Shown here in pieces: positions 1 through 13,500 of a DNA stretch of 64,000 nt (position 1 is its first letter; every line of letters starts with the position of its first letter). The notes under the pieces were generated by a model that worked only from the letters and a program-made list of their open reading frames with translations, made no database searches and was not told the DNA's origin. Position numbers and translations under genes: made by a program. The DNA is from Cymodocea nodosa (Eukaryota; Streptophyta; Magnoliopsida; Alismatales; Cymodoceaceae), in contig CM072337.1 in assembly GCA_036874045.1 (NCBI GenBank), positions 24,402,001 through 24,466,000 of the forward strand, given 5' to 3'.

Positions 1-1583
1 ACAAATTGACGATGGTTAGAGATGGTAACCCACATATAGGATGTAGAAGATGCATTTGATATTATGGAGATCGATTTGAGGTAGATTTTTAGTGTGGTTG
101 GCAACTACCGGCATTAAGATTGCTAGTTACATGATTTATTATAAATAGAGGGAACATTTTTGGAAAACAGGAGGTTGATCTTTGCAGGCAAAAGCAGAAG
201 TCCACACTTCTCATCGTTGCCTTCTCACGCTGCGAGTTATAATGGGATTCACAGGTGTGTTATGATTTTTAGTTACAACATATATTCGTTTGATTGCCGT
301 GAGCTGCTCCAACTAAATTGAACAAAAATTATCTCGATTAAAGCAGATAAACTTTAATTTTAAAAAATAAATAATAAATTCAACTAGACGATCGATCAAT
401 CAAAAATTATCCTTGATGATATACTATTTAACTAGACAATATATCATATTGCAATAAGTACAAATAAACTTTAATTTAAAAAATATATATAAACATTAAT
501 ATCCAAACTAAATTTAAATTACGTTAAACAAAACCATATAATTATGATAAATTGCTTTACCACACCAAGCAAATCATATAATCATGTTAAAAAAGAAACC
601 GATGATTGATTTTCAATAAATAAAAATGAAATTTAATAATAGTAGTTTATACAATTGTATTTAATTTATACACTTGTATTGGTAATTATGAATTTTTATT
701 TTAATATTTGTACTTTAAATTTTCTGTCATTGACTTTCTTAAATGTACAAATATTTTTTTTTTTTGACTTTCTTTATTATTATTTTCTTCATTTTTTAAA
801 AACTTTTCCAAATGCACCTAGAAGCCCTAAGTTGTGACTCGATTGATAAACATGAGTTCCAGTCTAGATTAATGTAAGATATGATATAGATATAAGTTAG
901 CGAAGACTTATGTACATTGGGAAAATCACCTTCTTTTATAGAAACATACTCTAATTTAGGTTAGGTGATAAAAAATAAGAATTCAGAGTACAAAAATGAC
1001 GCATTATATAATCTAGAACAATAAAGGGATAATAAAGAAAAATTAAAGTACCATCGAGATAAGGAAAAAATCATTTACGTAGTCGTTGCGTGGTCATTTA
1101 CATTGCTCTGCAGGCGTATCACACATCAAGGACTGCACATCTTCCTAATAATTATGTGATATTTCTCCTTGGATTGTCGACTTCCATCGACGCACAAACC
1201 CGAACCTGCTGAAATCCCTGATTCCGCTTGCTTGGACGCAATTTCGCCCCAAATCCGTTGAAATCCCTGATTCCTCCTGCTGGACTCAATTCCTCCTTGT
1301 CGCGTTCATTGATCGCGTTCCTTCTCAAAATCTAATATCGATTTTTTAGTTTTTCCTATCTCTGTAATATACTTTGTTTGGAGACTGTATGATTTCTTTT
1401 TTTCTATTCTTTACTGTTTCTTTCACTCAATCTCGCAGTCTGGTGCATCGTGCGCTTTTATCGAAGGTGATTACCATTTATCTTCGAGGGTTTATGTCTG
1501 GAACTGCTTTCTGTTGCAATTATCTTTACACATATTTCATTTTCGGCGCAGATATTGTTTGGGGCCTTTGTGTTGATGATAGA
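1..1583. other. Upstream spacer and 5' leader of SAC3A
   Basis: Positions 1 to about 1100 are AT-rich, with no coding region I can support. The less AT-rich, C/T-rich stretch from about 1130 to 1470 looks like the 5' untranslated exon of the SAC3A gene. A plausible leader intron ends at the acceptor near 1550 (cggcgcag), so the last leader bases 1551-1583 join directly to the start codon. A reading frame open from 1374 through the start is in frame with the protein, but its hydrophobic sequence is unlike any SAC3 N terminus and it crosses the probable leader intron. Confidence 0.5.
140..148 (+). promoter_or_regulatory. Possible TATA box
   Basis: TATAAATAG, a good match to a plant TATA box, lies about 100 bases before an ATG at 241 that is followed by a GT within a few codons. 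No downstream exon could be linked to it, so this may be the start of an unseen short transcript or chance in AT-rich DNA. Confidence 0.15.
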
Positions 1584-4500
1584 ATGACTACAGGGGGAGA
1601 TTATATGGCGGAGATTGACGCAAGTTTGGCCGAGGTATCCTCTAAATTCTGTATGGAATTCATTGTTTGTTTTTTCAAACGAGGAATTCAAAGATTTTTG
1701 CTTGCTTAAATTTTGAAATATGTCACGTGGAGTGATGACCGTGCATTTCATGGTTTTGCTGGATGAGACTAGTAATCAAAACTCTCTAGTATTGGAATAA
1801 AGATGGACGAATTTTATTCTAATTAGAGGGTAGTTATATTCATGCATAAGAATATGCATGCTCCAGATGACATAGTAACATACTTTGATCTGGCCGTCTG
1901 TGCATTTTTGTCTTCTGGTGTTTGTATCTTATTTATGAATACAATGAAAAGTAGTAGGTGAACATTTCATGTAAGTTATTTCATAAGGATATCAAGTATG
2001 TTAAGAAGTTTCTTAGATTCTTCTCTTGCACTGGAATTGAACTGAATCACAGAAGCTACATTTTTAAAAAAACTTAGCACCATTATGAGTATTTGAAAAC
2101 TTGTTTTTGAAAAACGCCTTTCTAGAAAAGCTGCAGTGGAACCATAGTTCCAAATGCAATCTTAGACCTTAACTAATTTTGACCTGCATGAGATCAATAT
2201 CTGAAACAGTCCTTGCAAATTAGATTTTCCTCCTTTTATTAAGGTCTGACCACCTTGTTCAGAACAAGGAATTCAACTTCAATTTTGTATCAAACTTTTG
2301 CAAGTTGAGAAACTAACACATGTCAAAATCACTTTTTGTTAACAAAATTACTATGCTGACATTGGTTTCAAATTTCAACGTCATTTCAATATTTCAAAAA
2401 ATCGATACATGTTGGCAAAATATCATCATGTGTTGATGTTTACTCCAATTGTTCAGAATCTTGCTTATTGGAAACTTTATTTAACGAGAATCAGCCTAAT
2501 TTTCTTTCAAAAAAAATCTGTGCAAAATTTGGTGATTTTTTTTTCTGCTTCTTCTGTCTTGTGTAGATGTATAATCTTCAGTATTGTCCTTGTTTATAAA
2601 AAACTGTCTTCCATGAAACATGCTGATCTGTTTGTGGAATATACGATCATTTCTGATGTTCAATTTTTAAAGATGATAAGTTTCATGTGTGCTTCTTCCA
2701 AGCTCTTGTTATCATATCTCTCTTTTATATCATGTCTTTTCCATTTTTTAAAGTGCATCTCTGAGCTTATCAGTGGTTATTCATGGTATGAGCATCAGTT
2801 TTGAAAATCTATTTCCTTTTCTCAAGAAGCACCAGGTTGCCGTTGGAAATCATGATCACATAACCACCTACACATCTGATCCTGGTCACCAGTCCCTGGC
2901 ACAACGTCCACAGCAGGTGTATTATGGTTCAGCAGAAAATGGCCATCACTCAAATATCAGCCATCATTCTAATCAACAAAACAACATAGCTATTTCATCA
3001 GAGGTTCTGAACAAAACAGATGCAACAATTCATGCTCCCATTACAAGTTCTGAGACAAGTGCAACACAAGACTATTCTAGTCATGCAAATTATTCATTTT
3101 CTACAGACTCTCTTGGATATGGAAGCACAGCTCATCCTAATTATTTTTATGGCTATCAGCAAGCAGAAAATGTCTCCAATCATCATCAAGTAGGACAAGG
3201 TCAAAATTCAGGTTTTCCTTATCAGCTCCTTAGTTCATTTCAGAATGCAAGCCCTGCAAGTTATTCAGGCACTTACTACAATCCTGGTGATTACCAGACA
3301 TCGTCAGGCTACCAAACTACAACAGGGTATCAACCTGCCGGCTATAACCAGTCAAATGTGTGGAATGGAGGAAGTGGTGGAAGTTATCCCTCGTATGACT
3401 ATTCAAGTTATGCTGTCCCAGACATGAGTACTACCCTTAATACTAATGCTGCGCCTGCTCATCCTCATTATCAACAGCAGTATAGTCAGTGGAGTGGTTA
3501 TTATCACCATACAACTTCCAGTGAGGCTCTTTGTCCTCCCGGGACAGAGAACCTATCCACTACTAATAACTCAAGTGTGGAGAACTCAGCTCCAAGAGGT
3601 GGTTATCCTTTTGTTAATAGTCAGCCACCACCACCAGGGACCACTTCATGGAGACAAGATTTGGCCTTATCTGGATTACCTCAACAGGTTTTATTTTTTT
3701 GGAAGTTTCTTTATTTTACAAAATTGTTAGTTGACTTTCTTATAATGTGTAAATATTTATTGAAATGTTTTTAGGTAGCAATGATATTGCATGTGTTATT
3801 ACCTGTAACAATTTGGCATGTAGAAATTCATAGAGTTTGGTCTATGTCAATATCTTCCTTTGACTTTTATATCTTAAAGTAAGTTGAATATTGCAAATAA
3901 TAGTGTATGTAGAATTTAGAGGTCAAGTTATATTCATCGAGAAATATTGAAAAGAAAAGTTGCTTTTAACATGAAATCTGAACTCCGAAGAATTAGTAAG
4001 TTTATTAATGAATTGTATATCTTTAGATATTTCAAAAAATAACACAATTTCAAATGTTTTAGTTTTATTTTAAAAAGCTACCATGCAAATTCTACATGTT
4101 TCTTAATGCAGCTTGTTTGCACATTCAACCATCATTTTGGTTGATATAAAGTATAATCATCACTTTTATCCTCTTGATTCAGGGAATTAAAGATAGTTCA
4201 GGATACAACCAAAGCGGTGGTTGGCAAGTTGGTCAACATGGAATTCATAATCAGCATATCAATCAAATTCAAATGACATCATCCACCCAAACACCCATTG
4301 CTTCATCCCATTTTTCACGTGCAAATCTTGAAGACCAACGGAAGATCATGTACTCTCAAAGCTCTAATTCACGATTTTCTTCAACTAATCAGGTTTCTCA
4401 GAATATCCTGCCACCTACACAAACAGCTTCTGCACAAGATGCTTCTCAGGCAAGCAGAATACAGATTCCAACAAACCCTAGAATTTCAACAAATGTTGCC

Positions 4501-7500
4501 ATTAGCATGCCAAAAGCTGATAAAGAAAGCATTACACCAACTGCAACCCTGAAACCTGCCTATATTAGTGTTGCAGCACCAAAGCTTAATAATAAAGAGG
4601 TTTCTCATGCTTCTTGTGACAATATGAAGGTAATTGCATTTTCCTTTTTCATGTTCAATTTTTTTCTCATGTAATTTTTGAAAAAAAGATTGGTATGATT
4701 CTCATTAAGAAATAATAAATACTACTTGGAAGGATAATAGCATGTCATTTAAAACTATTTTATTGGTATGTATCATGCTATTCAAACATATAATTATTAA
4801 ATTAAATAATGTGGGTGCTTAAGCAATCCCTTCGTGCTGCCTAAGTGCCCTAACAAGATAAGTGGTCAGGTTTTCTTGATATATGGGGGAAGTTGTAAAA
4901 TCAGGCTTGACATAGGTTTTTGTAAACTATGTGATTGATTCAGTCACTTTTTTTCTAGTTATATCTTTCACTCTATTATGGATACATCTTTATCTTTTCC
5001 AGAAAAACATGATAAATGTCTAGGTGTTTACGTGACTAGCCTTATGTTGTTTCAACTTTCAAATGGATCCTTGCTGAACGTGGTAGCTGATATAGCATCA
5101 CACATTAAGCATTCTTCTGTTTAATTCTCACTTGACCCATTTTAAAACTTGTTTTTTATCAAACTGGTTGGGTCATATCGAACCTAACCTGTTTCACACC
5201 CTTTGTTCTGGTCTATATTGCTTAAGCACATAGTGAATGTAGCCTTGAAGGCCCTCCATCGTCCTTCAGGCGTCTGTGGCCCACAAACAGCTGTGTTTGG
5301 GAGGGTTCATACCATGTCCCCTTTAAAAATGGGAAATTTAAAACAAGGCTATGTTACAAATGTAAAAGGGGAAAGACATTTGATGAAAACTTAAAATTTA
5401 AAAACAGATAAAAATCCACAATGGTGCAGTACAGTTGTGGAAACTCATGCAATTCTATTTCTGGCAACTTTTTGTGTGCACAATGACTAAACATGTTATT
5501 TTTCATGATATATTCAGAAACAATATTCTGTAGATGATGATTGTGATGTTAATGTTATCAGGGAACACTTCCTCCTTCTCTACGTGCTTATGTTGAGAGA
5601 ACTTTTGCTCGTTGCAAGAATGATTCTCAAAGGGCTGCAAATCAGAATATTATGAAGGAGGTAGATATTTTGTTCTAGCATCCCTAATCTAGTTTGCGAG
5701 GAATAGTTTATTTACAATTTCAAACAGGTTTCTTTTATGAAGTAAATGCTGCTTGAGCAAAATAAATACATAGATACTTTTTCACTCATTTTATTTTTTC
5801 ATTACCCCAATTCAAGAAAGATATAATCTTTTCACATCATGTGATAACATATTGAGCAAGCTTTTTGAATGTTACGTACTAGGTATGCAGTTGGCTACTC
5901 ATTTGTGTGATGTACATATTATCCCTCTTTATCAATGTATTCCGTGACAAACTTTAAAATAAATTTAAAAGAGTATATATTTTTCTTATCGAGCATTAGG
6001 AGCAATTTGAATTTGGATATGCAGTAAATTTGGATTCACATCTGGATTTTATATTTATTATATGCATTCAATAAAATATGAATTCAAATATGAATATTGA
6101 ATTTTAGAATTTCTCAGATTTGAATACAGATACGTATGTATAGCCACATGAGTACACAGGTTTGAATATTTTAATACTCCTATAGCTTCTAAAAAAGTAC
6201 CCGAGGAGACTTGGACCCTTGCCTCTTAAACTTGAATCCTTGTCCTGTTAACCACTACCACACCAATAAGTCATTGTTATAGATAGTGAATACTTCATTA
6301 TTAATAATCAAAACTTATGGTCATATCAAATTAACACAATTAATTAAAATTAGCAATTATTTTAATGTTTTATTATTTATTAATAATTTTTTATTCGTAT
6401 AATTCACATGTCAACTTAAATTTATTTATATCTAAGTCTTAGCCAGCACACCAAGAACACATAAATGTCAAATGTGTATATAAAAATATTTAATTATTCA
6501 AATCTTTATATGATCACATCAATTAATAATCAGATAAACTTAGTAATTATACTAGTGTTATGTTATTTTTTTATAATTTTATTCATTCAAATCACATGTA
6601 TACTTAAATTTGCTTTATACTTTATCTCTATTTGAAATTAAATTCAAATATAGTATATATCCTTTTTATCTGTTCATTTTACAACATTATTTAATTTACA
6701 ATTTATTCAATGTATGATACTTTCTTTTTGAGTAGCAAGGAAAAAAATACTATAAAATCAAAAGGAAGTACACAGAATAACTCATCAGAAGGATAAGTTA
6801 AGAGATGAAAGACAGAAAATAACCAAACAAAATAGAAAAGACACGAAAACAGAATTACAAGAATATAGCACACTCTAGCTAGCAATTGGTTTAGCTCCCC
6901 ATGATGACTACTGCCACTCTCAACAACACCTCAGACACATATGTGTTGGTCACCCCTTCAAGTCTAGTAAATTAGAACATTGCAAGCTGCTGTAGCCATA
7001 CATGGAACAGACAAGATACTCCTTGAAAAATCCTCCTATTCCTCTACGACCATGTGGGCCACCAACAAACAAGTGAAAATTCCTCCCAAATCCTGCATCT
7101 GCGCCCTTGCAACAAGAAACTCATATGTGAACCTCCCAGAACTTAGCCATATGTTCAACATGTTACCAAGAATGTCTTGCTATTGCATCCTACCAGGCAG
7201 CAATCTTTGGGCACCCAAAAAACAATTGTCTCATGGTTTCCATTCCCACACTGCAAAAACTGCACCTAATTTCCAGCTACCATCCTTTGCTCTATAAAGC
7301 CAGCTCAATCAAGACTGCCTCACACATCAGAAGCCAAGCAAACATCTGAACTTTTGTGGATGCCAAGTTGTTCCAGACATGTAGAGCAAAATCTCCTGGA
7401 TACTGCCATAATGGACCCCTTTGAGAGAAGCCATTGAAAAGGTATCTTGCCTATCCCAACTCCAGCTGAAAGTGTTGGGAGATTCCCTTGGAAGCTTTGG

Positions 7501-10500
7501 ACACGTAGAGTGTAATAAAGAGAGAAGACAAGTATAGTCTCAAAATGCAATATCCTTGACATCCTGATGGGAAGGAATGCCCAGACCAACCCCACCAAAT
7601 GACTCACAGAGCACTCATAAACCTTACCATGAAGGAAAGCAGCAACCTGGTAAAGCCTGGGAAGGAAAATCATCAAAGGATCATCATCTACCCATTACCC
7701 ACTCCAAAGATCCACCCATCCTCCGCTCTCTCCTTCAAACACCTCTAGACCACCTCCTACATCTATACAATATCCTGTCACATACTCCTCTCTTCATGGA
7801 CAAATTCCTGAAGGGAAGATGACGACCATACCATTTAGCAAAAATAATCCCCACCTTCTACTTGATGCCATAACCACTTCCCTAGAAGAGTCAGATAGAA
7901 GGTGTGCATGAATGCTGAAACCCCTCCTCCTCAGGCAACTAGGCATCTATGCCATAGACCAAAGGGCAAGGGGATAACCTCGTCTGTTCTCTTTCTTCCC
8001 ACCTACCCACAGAAATTACTGTATAATCCTATTCAGCCTGTTACTCACCCTAATTGGGATCCTAAAGATGGATGGGTAATAGAGCCAAATTATAGTAATT
8101 TCTTCATACTTGATCCAAATTATTGTGTTTGTGTTCAATATCAAACTAATATTCCAAAAAATCTGAATCCAAAATTTTCAAAATTCAAATATGAATTTAA
8201 TTTTTCATATCCATATTGGTAACCGTATTTAGGTATTGAAAACAAATAACAATATGATAATTGGTATATCTAATCTATATCTGATCTATTTGCAATTCTC
8301 AGTTTTCAATTTTTCATAATATTCAAGGGAAAAATATCAAGGCAAAGGGGATAGTTGAAAATTGAATGTGAAAGAATAATATTATTAGGGTAGAAGATAG
8401 ATAGATATACAGGAGTAAATGGATCTTTAAAAATCCATATACACAAGGATCTATATAACAAATAACATAACTTCTAACACTCCCCCTCAAGTTGAGTGAC
8501 ATAAATATCGGTAAGGTTCAGCTTGTTACAAAATTGTTCTAGAGTCCTATTACTAAGAGCCTTTGTTAGGACATCCGTCAGCTGATCTTTGGAGTGAATG
8601 AACGGCGTAGTGATGACCTGTTTTTGAACATTGTCCCTAATGAAATGACAATCAACCTCTACATGCTTTATTCTCTCATGAAAAGTGGGATTGTTGGTAA
8701 TATGAATGGCAGCTTGATTATCACAGTAAAGCGGCATAGGTCCAGTTGACTCAATTTGTAGTTCTTGAGCCAATGCCTTCAACCAAATGAGTTCAGAGGT
8801 GGCATTGGACATAGCGCGGTACTCAACTTCTACACTTGACTTGGAGATTACATTTTGTTTTTTACTACGCCAAGTAACCAGGTTCCCTCTAATGAAGGAT
8901 AGATAGTCTGATATTGATTTTCTGTTATGCTTATCACCAGCATATCCTCCATCAGAAAAACCTTGAATCTGTAGATGTCCATGTTTTTGATAAAGTAGTT
9001 TATGTCCAGGTTTTTGATAAAGTAGTCTATGTTCAGGTTTTCTTTTGATATAAGAAAGTACCCTGATGACCCCTCTCCAATGAGCATCACGAGGAGCATG
9101 CATAAATTGGCTCAGAAGGTGGACAACATATGATATATCTGGTCTAGTGACTGTTAGTTATATAAGCTTCCCAACAAGTCTCCTGTACTGTTCTGGTTGC
9201 CCATATACTGGAGTCGTGTCATCCCACAAGGCATGATTAAGCTCAATTAGGGTGCTCTCAGGTTTACATCCCTCAAGCCCTGTTTCTTTCAGGAGGTCAA
9301 GTGCATACTTACTTTGAGACAAAGAGAGTTGTCTCTTAAAGAAGGCAAATTTAATACCCAGGAAGTACCTAGGAGTGCCCATATCTTTGGCTGCGAAGTG
9401 CTGTCGTAAGAAACGTTTGGTATCTTCAATGCTAGCTTGATCACTCCCAATTGGGAGCATATCATCAACATAAACTGCAAGGATAATAATGCCACTAGAG
9501 GTATGTTTGATGAAGAGAGAATGATCTACACGACAGTTGGCGAAACCTCCAGTCCACATCACCCTACTAAACTTCTCAAACCAAGTTTTGGGACTTTGTT
9601 TGAGACCATAAATAGCTTTGTGAAGAGAATACACTGTAGGCTCCCCTTGAACAACATAGTCAGGAGGTTGTTCCATAAATACCTGTTCTTCCAAATCACC
9701 ATAGAGAAAAGCATTTTTGACATCAAGCTGAGTAAGAGTCCATGACTGATTGACAGCCATGGAAAGAAGAACTCGAATAGAATCCAACCGAGCAACAGGC
9801 GAAAAAGTTTCAGCATAATCCACTCCATACTCCTGAGAGAAACCATGAGCAACCAAGCGAGCCTTGTATCGCTCGATGGTGCCATTGACCTTCCGTTTGA
9901 TGGTAAAAATCCACTGACAAGACACTACATTGGCTCGTTCAGGATGGGAAATCAGCTACCAAGTGCCACGAGAGAGTAGGGCATCCATCTCCTCATCCAT
10001 GGCTTTCTTCCAGTGAGGTACCTACATAGCTTCAGATGCATTCCTAGGTATAGACTCAGAGGAAATGGCAAGTGCAAAGTCACGAAAAACAGGGTTAAAG
10101 TTTTTATAAGAGACAAAATGAGATATAGGATGTAAGGTACAGGATCTTGTGCCTTTGTGAAGGGCAATAGGTAAAAGACCATTATCATTGGAGATGGAAT
10201 CCTCACATTCAGGTGCGGAGGAGGTAGGGGTAACAGCAGCAGCAGGTAGAGATAAGCGTGGTCTGTGACTGTAAACTTGTAGAGGTCGGTGAGTGTGTAA
10301 TTGTCCCTGATTAGATTCTTGTAACATAGTAGAAGTAGAAATAGTAGGGAGAAGTTCTAAATGAGAAGATGACGACTCAGAAGGGGTGGAGCTATCAAAG
10401 AAATAGTGAGACTTAAAAAAGGTGACATCCATGGTAGTATAATACTTCTTTGTAGAAGGATGATACAATTGATATCCCTTCTGAGTTCGAGAATAACCAA

Positions 10501-13500
10501 CAAAAACACATTTAAAGGCTCGAGGAGAGAGTTTATCAAGAGAATGAGAGAGATCCTGAACAAAAGCAATACAACCAAACACCTTAGGAGAGATAGAAAA
10601 CAATTCTTTATCTGGATAGAGCCGATGAAGAGGAATTGCTCCCCCCAGAGGAGTGGAAGACATCCGGTTAATGAGATAGGTGACAGTGAGGATAACATCA
10701 GACCAAAGATATTTAGGAACAGTGGTAGTACACATGAGTGTCCGAGCTACATCCAAAATGTGACGATGCTTGCGTTCGGCAATTCCATTTTGATGAGATG
10801 TATGGGGGTAGGTAGTTTGATGTTGAATACCAGAAGATGAACAAATAGATTAAAAGGAGTTTTGCATAAATTCAAGAGCATTATCAGTGCGCACAATTTT
10901 AGGGCAAACATCAAACTGATTTTGAATTTCATTTAGAAATTACTGAAAAACATTTACAACACATTGACGATCTTTTAACAAGTAGACCCAAAACACACGA
11001 GAATAATCATCAACAAAAACAATGTAGTACTTGTGTCCTTGGACAGAAGGAACACGACTAGGACCCCAAATATCACAATGTACTAGATCAAACTTGTTTA
11101 AAGACGACGACAGACTAAGACTCGAGAAGGTAGCACGTGTGTGCTTACCCAATTGACAGGACTCACAATCAAAATAGGTAATGGATATCCAGGGGAGAGC
11201 TTGTCGGAGCTTCTCCAAAGATGGGTGCCCAAGGCGACAGTGCCAAGTGTAGGAGGAATCTGTACTAGACATGCACGCAATTAATCCACGAGAAATACAA
11301 TCATGGACCAGCATATATGCTCCATTTGACTGCTTATGCCTTAAACCAATCCTCCGACCTGTCTGCAAGTCTTGAAAAGTACAATGAAAAAGATAGAAAG
11401 TGACTTTGCATGATAATTGAATGGTAATGACATTAATGGATAATAAATTAAATGAAAATTCAGGAACATAAAGGACATTGCTCAGTCTAATCTGAGTGAA
11501 GGCTTGAATATCTCTATATGCAGATATAGAGCATGAACGACCATCAGCTATAGTAATAGAGGATTTGTTTGGCATTGATATTAGGCGTTCAAAAAGGGTA
11601 GAAGTACCTGATAGGTGTGATTAGGCACCCGAGTCTATAATCCAAGAAGTATCAGATGAAGCAGATTGAGCAGGAAAAGTACCTGATGGATGATGAGAGA
11701 TAGTAGCTTTTGCACTTATGGCCTGTGAAGACATAATTCCCTGAGACTGAACAAGACGATTGTAGGCAGCTTGAGAAATAGTAATGGTGGGTTCAGATGT
11801 CTCATTTCTTGTGTTCCGTCCAGAAGAAGATGCAATATGAGCCTGTGTGGGCTTGAGATGTAAGAATTTATCCCAACACCTATCAGAACGACGTCCTTAC
11901 TTTCCACACCATTGACATTTGGTACATGGGCATTCTTTGCGCCTCCTAGTACCATGATTCCCCCCTTTAACATTAGGAGCCACAAATGCAGTCTGATTTG
12001 TAACAGGAGAGACTATGGACGAAGAAGTAGAGATCCGTAAAGCCTTGGCAAAAGTCTCATGAAGATCAGGCATAGTATCTGCGCCCAGAATAAGACCACG
12101 TAGCTGAGATGACACTTCTGGATTCAAACTGGCTAAGTAAAAGGTGATGGCAAACTCTTCTCTGTATCGAAGGAATGTAAAGATATTTGTGGTAGGTGAC
12201 TGATACACATTCAACTCATTGATCAGACCCCTAAAAATGCTATAGTGTTTTTGGCAAGATTTTTCTCCCTGTCTAAGATGAAACAAGTCATCATATAGCT
12301 AGAAGATTTTTGAGACATTTTTCTCATGTCCATACATGCGTTTTAATGTAATCTATATCTCACATGCTGGTCTAAGCATGGAAACTCCACGAGCAACAGA
12401 AGGTTCCATACTTGATAGCATCCAAGAGATGATGGCAACGCCATCTACATACCAATCTTGGTAACCAGTATCTTTGACATCTAGAGGTGGTGAATGTAGA
12501 TGATACTCCTACCGATAGCCTATGACAATAATTTCAAAACTTTGTGCCCATAACATATAATTGAAGTTATTTAGGCATTCGGGCACACCCATAAATTGTC
12601 TGATGAGAAGTGAAGTCGAAGAACTACTTGAAGCAGCCATAGAGATCAACACTGATCTCAAAAGTCTGAAAACACTAGAGGCAGACAAAGACTTGGACAG
12701 GACAATCCAAGACAGGATTTTTTTTTTTTTTTAGGGGAGAGAGAGACACAATCTGACAATCTCGTTTAAGCCACAAGTTATGAACGATCTCGTAGCAGCA
12801 GTAGAAGCAGTAGTTCCAGGGGACGATGCTCACGTCGGGTTCACCAAAGTTGACTGCGATGTTCAATCCGCAGGTGGCCGATGCTTTGGGCAATGGCAGT
12901 ACAGTGAGTTGACGCACAATGGTGGTGAGAAGCTTCGACTTGGCCGCCTTTGAGGATGTCTCCTTCCGCTCCTTCAGCTCGAGTTGCAGCGGGTGCGGCG
13001 ACTGCGACAATGGACTCGTACTCCCGCCGCCTCCACACACAGGCTTCTGGAAGGAGAGGGTGGAGCAGAAGTCCTGGTCCGACTGGGAAGGAGCTTGGGC
13101 AAAGGGAGAATCGATTGGGTCTGACACCGTTCGGATGAGAAGGTTCGGTGGACAGACCTTCTAGGACGCCGACGACACAATGCATGGACGCGAGTGACTG
13201 CAACAGCGACGGGCGTTCCGCTGCTGCTTTGTGTCGATCTCAAGATCGGAACTATTGGTCTACTTATTTGTGACCAGTCCAACAACTCATCAAGCTCTTG
13301 TCTCAACTGATTCACGCGAACCTGGCGTGAAGATGGAGGTGGAGGACCTGACCTCCACGCTTTGATACCAAGTTGAAAATTGAATGTGAAAGAATAATAT
13401 TATTAGGGTAGAAGATAGATAGATATACAGGAGTAAATGGATCTTTAAAGATCCATATACACAAGGATCCATAACTTCTAACAGGGATAAAATGTATCCA

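Larger units (their letters stand above)
8354..13483 (-). mobile_element. Ty1/copia element, near complete, broken
   Basis: A minus-strand copia retrotransposon fossil, about 5.1 kb, with very short LTRs (8354-8479 and 13372-13483) that are nearly identical. The flanks carry a shared gggata (8348-8353, 13484-13489), consistent with a 5-base target duplication. A primer-binding site matching initiator Met-tRNA lies at 13359-13370 and a purine tract (GAGGGGGAG sense) abuts the 3' LTR at 8480-8488. In element order come a long GC-rich leader (13340-12660), gag starting near 12640 with a zinc knuckle near 11900, protease, integrase (about 11250-10740, GAG-pre-integrase then catalytic core), reverse transcriptase (about 9925-9158, with YVDDM) and RNase H (9103-8474). 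Domain order integrase before RT fixes the copia class. The reading is interrupted several times, so it is inactive, but LTR similarity says insertion was fairly recent. It sits antisense in the SAC3A intron. Confidence 0.93.

Noticed and set aside
1374-1583. N-terminal extension of SAC3A (open in frame from 1374)
   Set aside because: The residues are hydrophobic and unlike any SAC3 start, and a good acceptor at about 1550 suggests most of this is a leader intron.
12841-13315. Independent host gene in the GC-rich copia leader
   Set aside because: It is bounded by the element's own primer site and gag, and frames on both strands are open merely because of base composition.
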